Source: Neobacillus driksii (lineage in GTDB: Bacteria > Bacillota > Bacilli > Bacillales > Cytobacillaceae). Taken from it: a stretch of DNA of 60,892 bases. Shown piece by piece: positions 1 through 7,518 of this stretch. Position 1 is the stretch's first letter. Each line of letters opens with the position of its first letter. Under the pieces are notes generated by a model. The model searched no databases and was not told the DNA's origin. It was given only the letters and a program-made list of their open reading frames with translations. The DNA lies in the NCBI RefSeq assembly GCF_013409995.1, contig NZ_JACCBX010000011.1, positions 193,649-254,540 of the forward strand, written 5' to 3'. A program made the translations under genes and the position numbers.

Positions 1-283
1 GCTCGTGTGATTTGTCCTCAAGACCCTGCATTAAGGACTAATCCCTCTGATCGCTCGTGTGATTTGTCCTCAAGACCCTGCATTAAGGACTAATCCTTCT
101 AATGGCTCGTGTGATTTGTCCTCAAGACCCTGCATTAAGGACTAATCCCTCTGATGGATCGTGTGATTTGTCCTCAAGACCCTGCATTAAGGACTAATCC
201 CTCTGACGGCTCGTGCGATTTGTCCTCAAGCCCCTGTATTAAGGACTAATCCTCCTAATGGCTCGTGTGATTTGTCCTCAAGA
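1..283. repeat. 52-bp tandem repeat array, five units plus a partial sixth
   Basis: Units begin at 1, 53, 105, 157, 209 and 261, with an exact 52-bp period and only a few substitutions between units. The sixth unit stops at about 283. Each unit carries an imperfect inverted repeat, with 11-nt arms (positions 11-21 and 31-41 in unit 1, 9 of 11 pairs) around a 9-nt loop, so each could form a GTCCT/AGGAC hairpin. There are no unique spacers, so it is not a CRISPR. The array may start before the window. It lies just 3' of the minus-strand gene that ends at 325. Its role is not known; it resembles intergenic satellite-like repeats rather than coding sequence. Confidence 0.93.
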
Positions 284-324
284 ATTACCGTCAAATATTA
301 TAACCTTCCACAAAATGGTAAATA

Positions 325-1701
325 TCAGATAACTGCACTCGCTGATAATGCTTCCCGAACTGCTATTCTTCCAAAAACCGCAGCCTTTCCTAGCGAACTT
401 CCCGTCATGTACCCTGCCCCGTGGAATCCTCCAGTTACTTCACCGGCCGCATACAGCCCTGGAATGTGCTCACCAAAAGGATTCAAAACCTGAGCAGCAG
501 CATTGACAGACACACCCGCATAGGTAGCAAGCATTGCAACTGTTGATTCAAATGCATAGAAAGGTGCTGTTTCAATCGCTGTTGGTTTACCGTAGTTATG
601 TGTTAACGACCTTCTGCCAAAATCAGGATCTTCCCCATTTTGAACGCCTTGATTGTATCTAGAAATGGTATCTTCTAGTACTTCTACAGGTACGTCAATA
701 CAATCTGCCAGTTCTTCTAAAGTATCAGCTTTGTACAGAAGTCTGCGCTTCTTAAGCAATTCAAAATCATAGAGTGGATCATCTATCACACCTTTAGCCA
801 TTACGGTTTGGTCCCATACTTGATAGCTGATCTGATCAGGCTGGTCGAATGCCGCTTTTCCTAATAGTTTATAAGAAATAGACTCATTCACAAACCGCTT
901 CCCAAGCTGGTTAACCATAATAGCTCCTTTATAAAATGCCAATCCCTGCGACTTTAACTTCCCAGCTGCACTTGGATGAAATCCGTATGTTCCATTCAAA
1001 TAGGGAAGGTCCTTCACCCATGCACCATGTTCCCAGGCCATCCGAATCCCATCACCCTGATTGCCGGCACCTCCAATTCTTAAGGCACCCTTTAATTGCG
1101 GGGCAAACTGTCCAAGCAGCTCCTCACTTTTGGCAAAACCACCAGAGGCAATTAATACTCCTTTCGAAGCAACTGCCTTTCTCTCTACCCCATCCTTCTC
1201 ATATAAAACCGTATCAATTCGTCCCGTATCATTTTTTAGGAGTCTTCGTGCAGGAGCATTAAAATAAACCGTCACGTTTTTCAGCTGCTTCACTCTCTTG
1301 TATAGGGACTGGATTGCCTGATGAGGATCTATAATATGTCCGCGTGGAACACTATGACCACTTACTGCTTCCAATGATCTAAACTCGATATCGTGGTCTA
1401 CCAGCCATTGGTAGGTCTCGAGCTGGTGTCTGCCATATTCAGCTACTAGTGTTTGATCATTTACCCCGCCGCCAACCTCTGTCATATCAGCCAAAAGAGA
1501 TTCAGTAGAATCGATAATTCCTGCTTTTTCCTGCATATCTGTTCCTGCAAATGCCATATAGCCTGAGCTAAGGACTGTACTGCCGCCAAGTTCTTCCTGC
1601 TTTTCTAAGAGCAGGACGTCTTCTCCCTGCTCCCCTGCCTCAACAGCAGCGCACATGCCTGCAAGTCCGCCGCCTAGAATAATCAAATCATATCTTTCCA
1701 T
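325..1701 (-). CDS. FAD-dependent dehydrogenase (FAD_binding_2, fumarate reductase/KstD-like)
   Basis: This 458-residue soluble flavoprotein belongs to the fumarate reductase/succinate dehydrogenase flavoprotein-like family (FAD_binding_2), which includes 3-ketosteroid dehydrogenases and other C-C double-bond oxidoreductases. The N-terminal dinucleotide fold has GGGLAG at residues 10-15, an acidic residue ending the second strand (E33) and GGST at 39-42. The C-terminal FAD site reads GLYAAGEVTGGFHGAG. No cytochrome domain or signal peptide is present. The ATG follows GAGGAG, and the gene starts six bases after the upstream GlcG-like gene, making it the last gene of the operon that begins at 7332. 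The sequence gives family, not substrate; ring dehydrogenation or enoate reduction are both possible. Confidence 0.85.
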   Translation of the reverse strand: MERYDLIILGGGLAGMCAAVEAGEQGEDVLLLEKQEELGGSTVLSSGYMAFAGTDMQEKAGIIDSTESLLADMTEVGGGVNDQTLVAEYGRHQLETYQWLVDHDIEFRSLEAVSGHSVPRGHIIDPHQAIQSLYKRVKQLKNVTVYFNAPARRLLKNDTGRIDTVLYEKDGVERKAVASKGVLIASGGFAKSEELLGQFAPQLKGALRIGGAGNQGDGIRMAWEHGAWVKDLPYLNGTYGFHPSAAGKLKSQGLAFYKGAIMVNQLGKRFVNESISYKLLGKAAFDQPDQISYQVWDQTVMAKGVIDDPLYDFELLKKRRLLYKADTLEELADCIDVPVEVLEDTISRYNQGVQNGEDPDFGRRSLTHNYGKPTAIETAPFYAFESTVAMLATYAGVSVNAAAQVLNPFGEHIPGLYAAGEVTGGFHGAGYMTGSSLGKAAVFGRIAVREALSASAVI

Positions 1702-1707
1702 TCCTTA

Positions 1708-2154
1708 TCACTCCTCAGATTCAAAGGCTTTTAAAACCTCTAAGGCGGCTTCACATACCTGCATGTCGTGTGAATAATGACCACCGCTTACACCAATTCC
1801 TCCAATTAGTTCGTTATTAATTTTGATTGGATATCCACCGCCAAAAATGACTAATCTAGGTGTGTGAACAATGCCATGTAATAATGGAGGATCGTCTTTT
1901 AATCTGTCATACCATTCATGTGTCGCACGGTTATAAGCTGCTGCAGAAAATGCTTTATTTTGAGCGATTTCAAGGCTTAGTACTGGCGCACCATCCATCG
2001 CATAAAATGCTTTTAAATTACCAGGTTTGTCAACAATCGCAATACTAAAAGGAATTCCTAGTTCTTGTCCCTTTGCTAAGGCAGCTTCGAGCATTTTATT
2101 GGCTAAAGCTAAGCTAATATTTTTTGATTCAATTGCTGTTATAATGTTTTCCAT
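1708..2154 (-). CDS. GlcG/HbpS family (DUF336) protein
   Basis: The product (148 residues) matches the GlcG/HbpS fold. It has the helix-rich N terminus, the central IAIVDKPGNLKAF strand and the C-terminal GGGYPI...IGGIGVSGG glycine pattern seen in heme-binding HbpS and in the poorly understood GlcG proteins of catabolic operons. ATG 2154 is preferred over ATG 2160 because GGGG lies seven bases upstream of the former but is almost adjacent to the latter. It sits between the SDR gene and a flavin dehydrogenase in the same operon. The family is found in many oxidative degradation clusters, but its role there is unsettled. Heme binding, or protection or accessory action on a flavoenzyme, is inference. 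Confidence 0.82.
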   Translation of the reverse strand: MENIITAIESKNISLALANKMLEAALAKGQELGIPFSIAIVDKPGNLKAFYAMDGAPVLSLEIAQNKAFSAAAYNRATHEWYDRLKDDPPLLHGIVHTPRLVIFGGGYPIKINNELIGGIGVSGGHYSHDMQVCEAALEVLKAFESEE

Positions 2155-2185
2155 TTTCATTCCCCTTTTCTACCAACATAATAGT

Positions 2186-2914
2186 TTACAAATTTACTGG
2201 TCTTCCATTCCCAAATGCCTCGATTACTGTTGCGGAAACTGCTTTCATTTTTGGCAAGCATAAATCAACAATTACAGTTGCCATGTCTACTGGGTGCAGC
2301 CAATTGTCTTTGTTCGCATCCGGTGCAATATCTTCCATCATCTTTGTATCAACCGGACCTGGGCAAACTGCATTTACCCTGACATTGAATGGTTTTAACT
2401 CTTCTCCTAATGCTTTGGAAAATCCAATAACGGCCCATTTCGAGGTAATATAGGCACTTCTGTCTGGTCCGCCTTTTGTTCCCCAAATAGATGATAGATT
2501 GATAATGACACCATTTCTTTTCTCTTTCATTTGCGGTACTACTGCTTTCGCGCATAAAAATACACCGCGGGTATTGATTTCCTGTACAAAATCCCACTCT
2601 TCAACTGTTGTTTCATCAAATGGCTTGAGCAGCATGACACCGGCATTATTAATTAAAATATCAATACTTCCAATTTTTTCCACCGTTTCCTGAACTGCTT
2701 TATTAACATCATCCCAAGAGCGTACATCACCAGAAAGAGCAATGGCTTCGCCAGCTAGCTCTTCCCTAATATAAGCAGCAACTTCCGAAGTTTCTGTTAG
2801 ACTTCGAGAAAAAACAGCTACTTTTGCCCCCTGTTTTGCTAGGAGTATACATGTTTCCCGGCCAATTCCCCTGCCGCCGCCAGTTACAAATGCAACTTTA
2901 TTTTTTAAATCCAA
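2186..2914 (-). CDS. Short-chain dehydrogenase/reductase (SDR)
   Basis: A classical 242-residue SDR that should interconvert an alcohol and a ketone with NAD(P). The cofactor motif TGGGRGIG is at residues 11-18, NNAG at 89-92, the catalytic serine near 142, and the Y155-x3-K159 pair is present. The start is TTG, with AAGGGGG eight bases upstream. The gene lies 17 bases downstream of a flavin dehydrogenase and 31 bases upstream of the GlcG-like gene, inside the seven-gene module A operon. The arginine after the glycine motif (GGGRGIG) is common in both NAD and NADP enzymes, so cofactor choice is open. It probably oxidises or reduces a ring hydroxyl or ketone before ring cleavage. Confidence 0.87.
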   Translation of the reverse strand: MDLKNKVAFVTGGGRGIGRETCILLAKQGAKVAVFSRSLTETSEVAAYIREELAGEAIALSGDVRSWDDVNKAVQETVEKIGSIDILINNAGVMLLKPFDETTVEEWDFVQEINTRGVFLCAKAVVPQMKEKRNGVIINLSSIWGTKGGPDRSAYITSKWAVIGFSKALGEELKPFNVRVNAVCPGPVDTKMMEDIAPDANKDNWLHPVDMATVIVDLCLPKMKAVSATVIEAFGNGRPVNL

Positions 2915-2931
2915 CGTTAATCCCCCTTTCT

Positions 2932-4353
2932 CTACACCCCAAGTTTCTTATCACTACTAACATAAGAAGCTGCATGCTCACCAGCACGTTTACCAAACAC
3001 CAGCCCTCGAAGCACGGAGGTGCCTCCAGGATATTTTCCATAGTATAGACCCGCTGTTTCACCTGCGGCGTACAATCCAGGAATTACATCATCATCCTGC
3101 GATAAAACCCTGCCATTTGTATCTGAAGCTATGCCGCCATTAGTGAAAACATTGGAGCAGACAATTGGGTAGGCAATATATGGCGCCTTATCGATTGTTA
3201 TCGCCCAGTTTGATTTTGCCGGTGTAATCCCAACAGCCTGTTTTCCGTCCTTCTTATCCCAGTGGAATTCCCCTGGCTGTACAGCAGCATTAAAGGATTC
3301 TACTGTTGCAATCAATTGATCTGCAGGCACCCCAATTTTCAATGCTAATTCCTCTAGTGTATCGGCAACAATTGCCGGTTTATCCGTTTCGATTGCTCTC
3401 TCATAATTCGGAATGTTGTACATTTTTTGATCACTAATCATATACGCGATATGGTCTGGGAGGTCGTAAAAGATTTTGCGGGCTACCGCTTCATATTGCT
3501 CGTCAACTGTGGAAATTCCTTCATCGACAAAACGGTTGCCATTTTTATCAACTAAAATCGCGTAAGGGTAGGTCATAACTGCTGCTTCTTCCCGCTTACT
3601 TCGTGGGTCAACTGGTTCTGCATGGAAAGAGTCGAACTGACCCGCTCCTTTAGCCCCTATTGACATGGCCATCCGAATACCTTCCCCCTTGTTGTAAAGA
3701 CCGCCTTCTGCAACGGTGCGAATTTTATGCGCATCCCTGCCAACATACTGTGCCATCATTTCTTGATTTCCCTGGAATCCGCCAGCAGCAAGAACAACCG
3801 CTCCTACTTTCAGCTGTAGAGAATTTCCACCCTTAACCCGAACCATGAGTCCATTTACCGCACCTTCATCATCAAGGAGTAATTTCCATGCTGTTGCCTC
3901 GTAAATAATTTCAACACCAAGCCCGCCAGCACGACGTGATAATGTATCAATGATTGCCCTGCCGCCACCAACTGGAAGCAGCCGTGGTCTTGAAGATGTT
4001 AAAAACATCGTCGGCAGGTAATCGAATTCTACCCCTTTTTCCTCAACCCACCTTAGTGTACTGCCGGCGTTTTCTGCGAGAGTTTCTATGTACTCCCTAT
4101 CGGAAAAATGATCGGAGAACGCCATCATATCTTCTACAAAGTTGTCTGCGATCTCATCAATATTCTTCATTCTCATGTAGGACGCCGTCCACCTTGAATT
4201 TCCGCCTCGATGATCGTAATCCGTCCGTTCTAAGATTGCGATTCGTAAATTTCTTCCTGCCTTCTTGGCACTTTCCGCAGCGGACAAAGCTGCTGCTGTT
4301 CCTGCTACACCGCAGCCAATTACTACAATGTCATAATCCAATTCTCTCTCCAC
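2932..4353 (-). CDS. FAD-dependent dehydrogenase, TcuA-like branch of the fumarate reductase family
   Basis: A 473-residue FAD_binding_2 flavoprotein. The N-terminal FAD motif is GCGVAG (residues 13-18), followed by RGGNSR near residue 50, and the C-terminal block is GLYAAGE...KYPGGTS. The GGNS and YPGG signatures are shared with the gene at 7519 and with tricarballylate dehydrogenase (TcuA)-like enzymes, so these two are closer to each other than to the dehydrogenase at 325. It starts at GTG, eight bases after a perfect AGGAGG. It is flanked by the lyase gene (18-base gap) and the SDR gene in one operon. It likely removes hydrogen from a saturated or partly saturated carboxylated or ketone-bearing ring; the substrate is not identifiable. 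Confidence 0.84.
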   Translation of the reverse strand: MERELDYDIVVIGCGVAGTAAALSAAESAKKAGRNLRIAILERTDYDHRGGNSRWTASYMRMKNIDEIADNFVEDMMAFSDHFSDREYIETLAENAGSTLRWVEEKGVEFDYLPTMFLTSSRPRLLPVGGGRAIIDTLSRRAGGLGVEIIYEATAWKLLLDDEGAVNGLMVRVKGGNSLQLKVGAVVLAAGGFQGNQEMMAQYVGRDAHKIRTVAEGGLYNKGEGIRMAMSIGAKGAGQFDSFHAEPVDPRSKREEAAVMTYPYAILVDKNGNRFVDEGISTVDEQYEAVARKIFYDLPDHIAYMISDQKMYNIPNYERAIETDKPAIVADTLEELALKIGVPADQLIATVESFNAAVQPGEFHWDKKDGKQAVGITPAKSNWAITIDKAPYIAYPIVCSNVFTNGGIASDTNGRVLSQDDDVIPGLYAAGETAGLYYGKYPGGTSVLRGLVFGKRAGEHAASYVSSDKKLGV

Positions 4354-4371
4354 TTTCGTAACCTCCTAGTA

Positions 4372-5244
4372 CTAAATATTATATATATAGTTCTTTTCCC
4401 ACTCTTTGATTTGATTCAGCTTGAAAAGAGATTGTCTTTCCTCCCAGGTACAGATTAAAGGTAATAGATTTTCCTGAGAGCCTTCTTCTTTCAGTATTCT
4501 TAAGGATTCAGTGATTCCTTTAATTGCTGAACGCAGAGCTGTATTTGCACACAACATGATTTTAAAACCGATTTCCTCTGCCTCTTTTAAGGAAATAAGC
4601 GGGGTTTTGCCCCCCTCTACCAAGTTAATAACCTGCTGGATTCCTTTTAACGAACTGGTGATTTTCCGTAATTCTTCAATGGTATTTGGTGCTTCAACAA
4701 AAATAATATCTGCACCCGCTTCGTAATAAGCAAAAGCCCTGTCTATCGCGTCTTCAACACCATTAACAGCAATTGCATCTGTGCGTGCCATAATTGCTAG
4801 ATTTTCATCTTTTCTTGCATCTAAGGCTGCCTTGATTTTCCCTACCATTTCTTCTTTAGAAATAACATCTTTACCGTTAAAATGGCCGCATTTCTTTGGC
4901 GAGACTTGATCTTCCATTTGAATGGCTGCTACTCCTGCACGTTCAAATTCTCTGACCGTCCTGATTACATTAATTGCATTTCCAAAGCCAGTATCACCGT
5001 CTACTACAATTGGAACATTGGTAACGTCAGCCATTCGAGCGACAATATCAACAACTTCTTTTAATGAAGTAAGCCCTACATCTGCCCAGCCCAGCTGTGC
5101 ATTCGAAATCCCAGCCCCCGTTGCGTAAATCGCCTTAAAACCAATTTCCTCTATTAATTTTGCAGACATCGCATCATAGGCGCCAGGCAAGATAAAGGAA
5201 CCGGGTTCTTGAAGCAGTTTTTGAAAATCTTTGCATTTATTCAT
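4372..5244 (-). CDS. Isocitrate lyase/PEP mutase family lyase
   Basis: A 290-residue TIM-barrel enzyme of the isocitrate lyase/PEP mutase superfamily. Family hallmarks are the N-terminal LPGAYDAMSAKL segment, the metal-binding DGDTG at 82-86, ED at 111-112 and the flexible-loop catalytic motif KKCGH at 117-121. The intact KKCGH cysteine points to a C-C lyase (methylisocitrate lyase or dimethylmalate lyase type) rather than a phosphonate mutase or simple oxaloacetate decarboxylase. The ATG overlaps the stop of the upstream FAD synthetase (TAATG), suggesting translational coupling. In this operon it could split a branched 2-hydroxy diacid left after ring opening into pyruvate or glyoxylate plus an acid; that role is inferred. 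Confidence 0.82.
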   Translation of the reverse strand: MNKCKDFQKLLQEPGSFILPGAYDAMSAKLIEEIGFKAIYATGAGISNAQLGWADVGLTSLKEVVDIVARMADVTNVPIVVDGDTGFGNAINVIRTVREFERAGVAAIQMEDQVSPKKCGHFNGKDVISKEEMVGKIKAALDARKDENLAIMARTDAIAVNGVEDAIDRAFAYYEAGADIIFVEAPNTIEELRKITSSLKGIQQVINLVEGGKTPLISLKEAEEIGFKIMLCANTALRSAIKGITESLRILKEEGSQENLLPLICTWEERQSLFKLNQIKEWEKNYIYNI

Positions 5245-6089
5245 TAATTTGATCCTCCAACAGTTAGAATATTGCGGATATCAGGAGTGTTTGAAGCGTT
5301 ACGGTTATGCCACACAACGTTTATCTCCCCAATTAAATACGACTGCAGTTCAGTAACTGGTTTAAGTAATTTCCCTTGATTACCTTCCGCCACCATCACT
5401 TCAGCACGTTTTGATAGATTTCCCTTGTTTATGGTTACGGTATAATAACCAGGTGCAGGCAATGTATAATAGGGTTTTAGATTGAAAGATTGACCATCCC
5501 ACTTACATTCCACTTCATAGCAGCGCCCAAGAAAATCAGACAGTTCCTCGACATTACCTGCAGTAAGCCTCTCACGAATAGAGGTAGAACTAATCTTTTC
5601 TCCACGGCACATCACTTTCTCCACTTTCGTCACATCTATAATCCCGCCTGAATCTCTCTTCAACCGCTCTAAATTTCCTATCCCTCTTGAACCATAAGAA
5701 AAATCAAAACCAGCGACTGCATGGATAACACCTAATTTGACCAGATAATCCCTCACATATTGTTCAGGTGAAAGAGAGGCAAATTCTTTATTGAATTGGG
5801 CAATATAAAATGTATCAACACCTAATTCTCGAAGAATTCTCTCTTTTACGGAAGGAGGCATTAAGTAGTCAATCTTTTTTTCCCCATTGGATAGGACTGA
5901 TTTGGGATGTGGAAAAAAACTCATGACAGCTAGAGATACACCTTTTTCTTTTGCCTTCCGTAATGCCGTTTTTATTACTTCACGATGTCCGTAATGTAGA
6001 CCGTCAAAAAAACCAAGCGCCATCACACATGCTTTTGCTTTTTCCTGCCAATCTGCCAAATTATCAGTGTTTATATAGATTGTTTCCAT
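5244..6089 (-). CDS. FAD synthetase (RibF-like, riboflavin kinase domain degenerate)
   Basis: A 281-residue relative of bifunctional RibF/RibC. The N-terminal nucleotidyltransferase (FMN adenylyltransferase) domain is complete: GFFDGLHYGH at 26-35, HPKS near 61-64 and ISSTSIR at 166-172. The region after about 190, where riboflavin kinase should lie, starts normally (FLGRCYEVE) but lacks the G-x-G-R-x-x-G-x-PTAN motif that binds flavin and ATP. It is therefore best read as a dedicated FAD-forming enzyme that needs FMN from the housekeeping RibF. It lies in an operon with two FAD dehydrogenases and a flavin monooxygenase, so it probably boosts FAD supply when the pathway is on. ATG follows AAAGGTGA. 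Confidence 0.8.
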   Translation of the reverse strand: METIYINTDNLADWQEKAKACVMALGFFDGLHYGHREVIKTALRKAKEKGVSLAVMSFFPHPKSVLSNGEKKIDYLMPPSVKERILRELGVDTFYIAQFNKEFASLSPEQYVRDYLVKLGVIHAVAGFDFSYGSRGIGNLERLKRDSGGIIDVTKVEKVMCRGEKISSTSIRERLTAGNVEELSDFLGRCYEVECKWDGQSFNLKPYYTLPAPGYYTVTINKGNLSKRAEVMVAEGNQGKLLKPVTELQSYLIGEINVVWHNRNASNTPDIRNILTVGGSN

Positions 6090-6135
6090 ACAGTCACCTT
6101 TCTTGTCGATTAAGATTTTCTACTAGAGTAGAGTT

Positions 6136-7332
6136 CTAATATCTTAAAGCATTGGATTCCAGACCAGATAATACGCGGCCATAGTTTTCTTTTGTGATTA
6201 ATGGGGAAAGTGTTCTGTGTGAGTAAAGTGTCCAAAAGTCCCGGAAAATTCTTTGCAGCGGGTGCCCTTCATATACGTATCCAGAACCGCTTGCAAGCAT
6301 TAAAATATCGAGTGCTTCCTTACTTACTTGATTGGCATAACCGATATCCGCTAAGGCTTTTACTCGCGCTGGCTTATCCATGAATTTACCGCTGGCAGCC
6401 CATGAATCAAGTTCATCTGCAACACGGTAATAGTGCATGGAAGCGGTATCAACTTTCAACGCAGCATCAGCAAGTAACGAGTGCAGCGTGGATGAATCAC
6501 GTAAATATTCAACCCCGATATGTGCAGCTTTTCGATTTGGAAGTGTATCTTGGAAAAATTCTAACGCCGCCTTTACCAATCCTAAGCCTGGCAATGCTAA
6601 TGACAACGATAAGGATGGAAAAAGTGCCGTACTATATAAAGGAATATCTCTTAGATGGTCTGATTTAAATGTTCCGTTCAACACCTCTGGAAAAGAAACG
6701 ACTCGATGATCCGGAATAAATACGTTGGTCATTTTTACACTGTTACTTCCTGTACCCTTCAACCCCATAACATGCCAGTCATCCATAATCTCTAACTCTT
6801 CAAAAGGTAGCGTCATCAAAGCCTGATCCACTAGATTGCCTTCATCATCCCTGATTGCCATCCCAAAGTACCCCCAAGTGGCATGAAGCGATCCGGAGCA
6901 GAACATCCAGAAACCTTCTTCGATTAAATAACCACCTTCGACTTTCCTCGCAATACATTTTCTAGGTTCATATACTCCAGCAAACAGGACATTATCTTCA
7001 TTCTCTCCGAAGATTTCTTGGTGCGTTTTTTCCGAAAATGATTCTGCTACCATGAGTTCCCGAATGGCACACAGTGATAAAATCCAGCCTGTAGATGCAC
7101 AGCCACGAGAGATTTCAACAATACAATCAGAATAGGTTCTCATGCTAGTTTGATAGCCGCCATAAATCCTTGGACGAAGTAGCTTGAATAATCCTGCTTC
7201 TTTTAAGTCGTTCATTGTTGCTTCAGGTATCCGGCGAATTTCTTCCGTCTCTTTTGCTCTCTCTCTCAGCTTCGGAACAAGGGCTTTTGCTTTATCTACA
7301 AGATACGTGTCGCTATAGGTAACGTTTGTCAT
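6136..7332 (-). CDS. Flavin-dependent monooxygenase, HsaA/HpaC2-like (module A)
   Basis: A 398-residue protein with the acyl-CoA dehydrogenase fold, in the group of two-component phenol hydroxylases (HsaA, C2 component of 4-hydroxyphenylacetate hydroxylase). Supporting features are the N-terminal RIPEATMNDLKEAGLFKLLRP segment, the central ISRGCASTGWILSL helix, MGLKGTGSNSVKMTNVFIP in the beta domain, and a C terminus ending in a short helix rather than the acyl-CoA catalytic glutamate region. It would use reduced flavin made by a separate reductase (the one in this island is at 15505) to ortho-hydroxylate a phenol. It is the first gene of the seven-gene operon that ends at 325, with AAGGAG upstream of the ATG and a conserved promoter element at 7381-7467. 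Confidence 0.85.
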   Translation of the reverse strand: MTNVTYSDTYLVDKAKALVPKLRERAKETEEIRRIPEATMNDLKEAGLFKLLRPRIYGGYQTSMRTYSDCIVEISRGCASTGWILSLCAIRELMVAESFSEKTHQEIFGENEDNVLFAGVYEPRKCIARKVEGGYLIEEGFWMFCSGSLHATWGYFGMAIRDDEGNLVDQALMTLPFEELEIMDDWHVMGLKGTGSNSVKMTNVFIPDHRVVSFPEVLNGTFKSDHLRDIPLYSTALFPSLSLSLALPGLGLVKAALEFFQDTLPNRKAAHIGVEYLRDSSTLHSLLADAALKVDTASMHYYRVADELDSWAASGKFMDKPARVKALADIGYANQVSKEALDILMLASGSGYVYEGHPLQRIFRDFWTLYSHRTLSPLITKENYGRVLSGLESNALRY

Positions 7333-7380
7333 GGTACTATCTCCTTTTCAACTTTATTCACTTTTCGTTTAAGTTCTTAC

Positions 7381-7467
7381 CTAGATTTTAGAAAATTACA
7401 AAATCATTTTAAAGGGTAAAAACCTTTCAACTTTCAAACATTTTCAGCTAATTTTTATTGGATTTTC
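7381..7467 (-). promoter_or_regulatory. Module A shared promoter element, copy 1 (before the monooxygenase)
   Basis: Read on the minus strand, this stretch has a CCAAT-type block, a TTTTTA block and then TCTAAAAT, which serves as a -10 (TAAAAT). The same blocks recur at 11020-11107 and 12571-12657. On the plus strand the distance from TTAGAAAATT (7388) to TAAAAA (7417) is 29 bases in all three copies. The -35 (TTTAAA) is poor, as expected for an activator-dependent promoter. It lies about 50-135 bases before the ATG at 7332. It is probably bound by a pathway activator; the regulator at 12722 is the obvious candidate. Confidence 0.68.
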
Positions 7468-7518
7468 AGCGAAAACTTTGAAGTTTTGTCCACAAGACTA
7501 GTAAATTGTATAGAATTT

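Noticed and set aside
1..283. CRISPR array
   Set aside because: Units are contiguous with no unique spacers, and the period is an exact 52 bp.
272..493. 73-codon plus-strand ORF overlapping the repeat array and the gene at 325
   Set aside because: It has no ribosome site and lies antisense to a clear flavin dehydrogenase gene and partly in the repeat.
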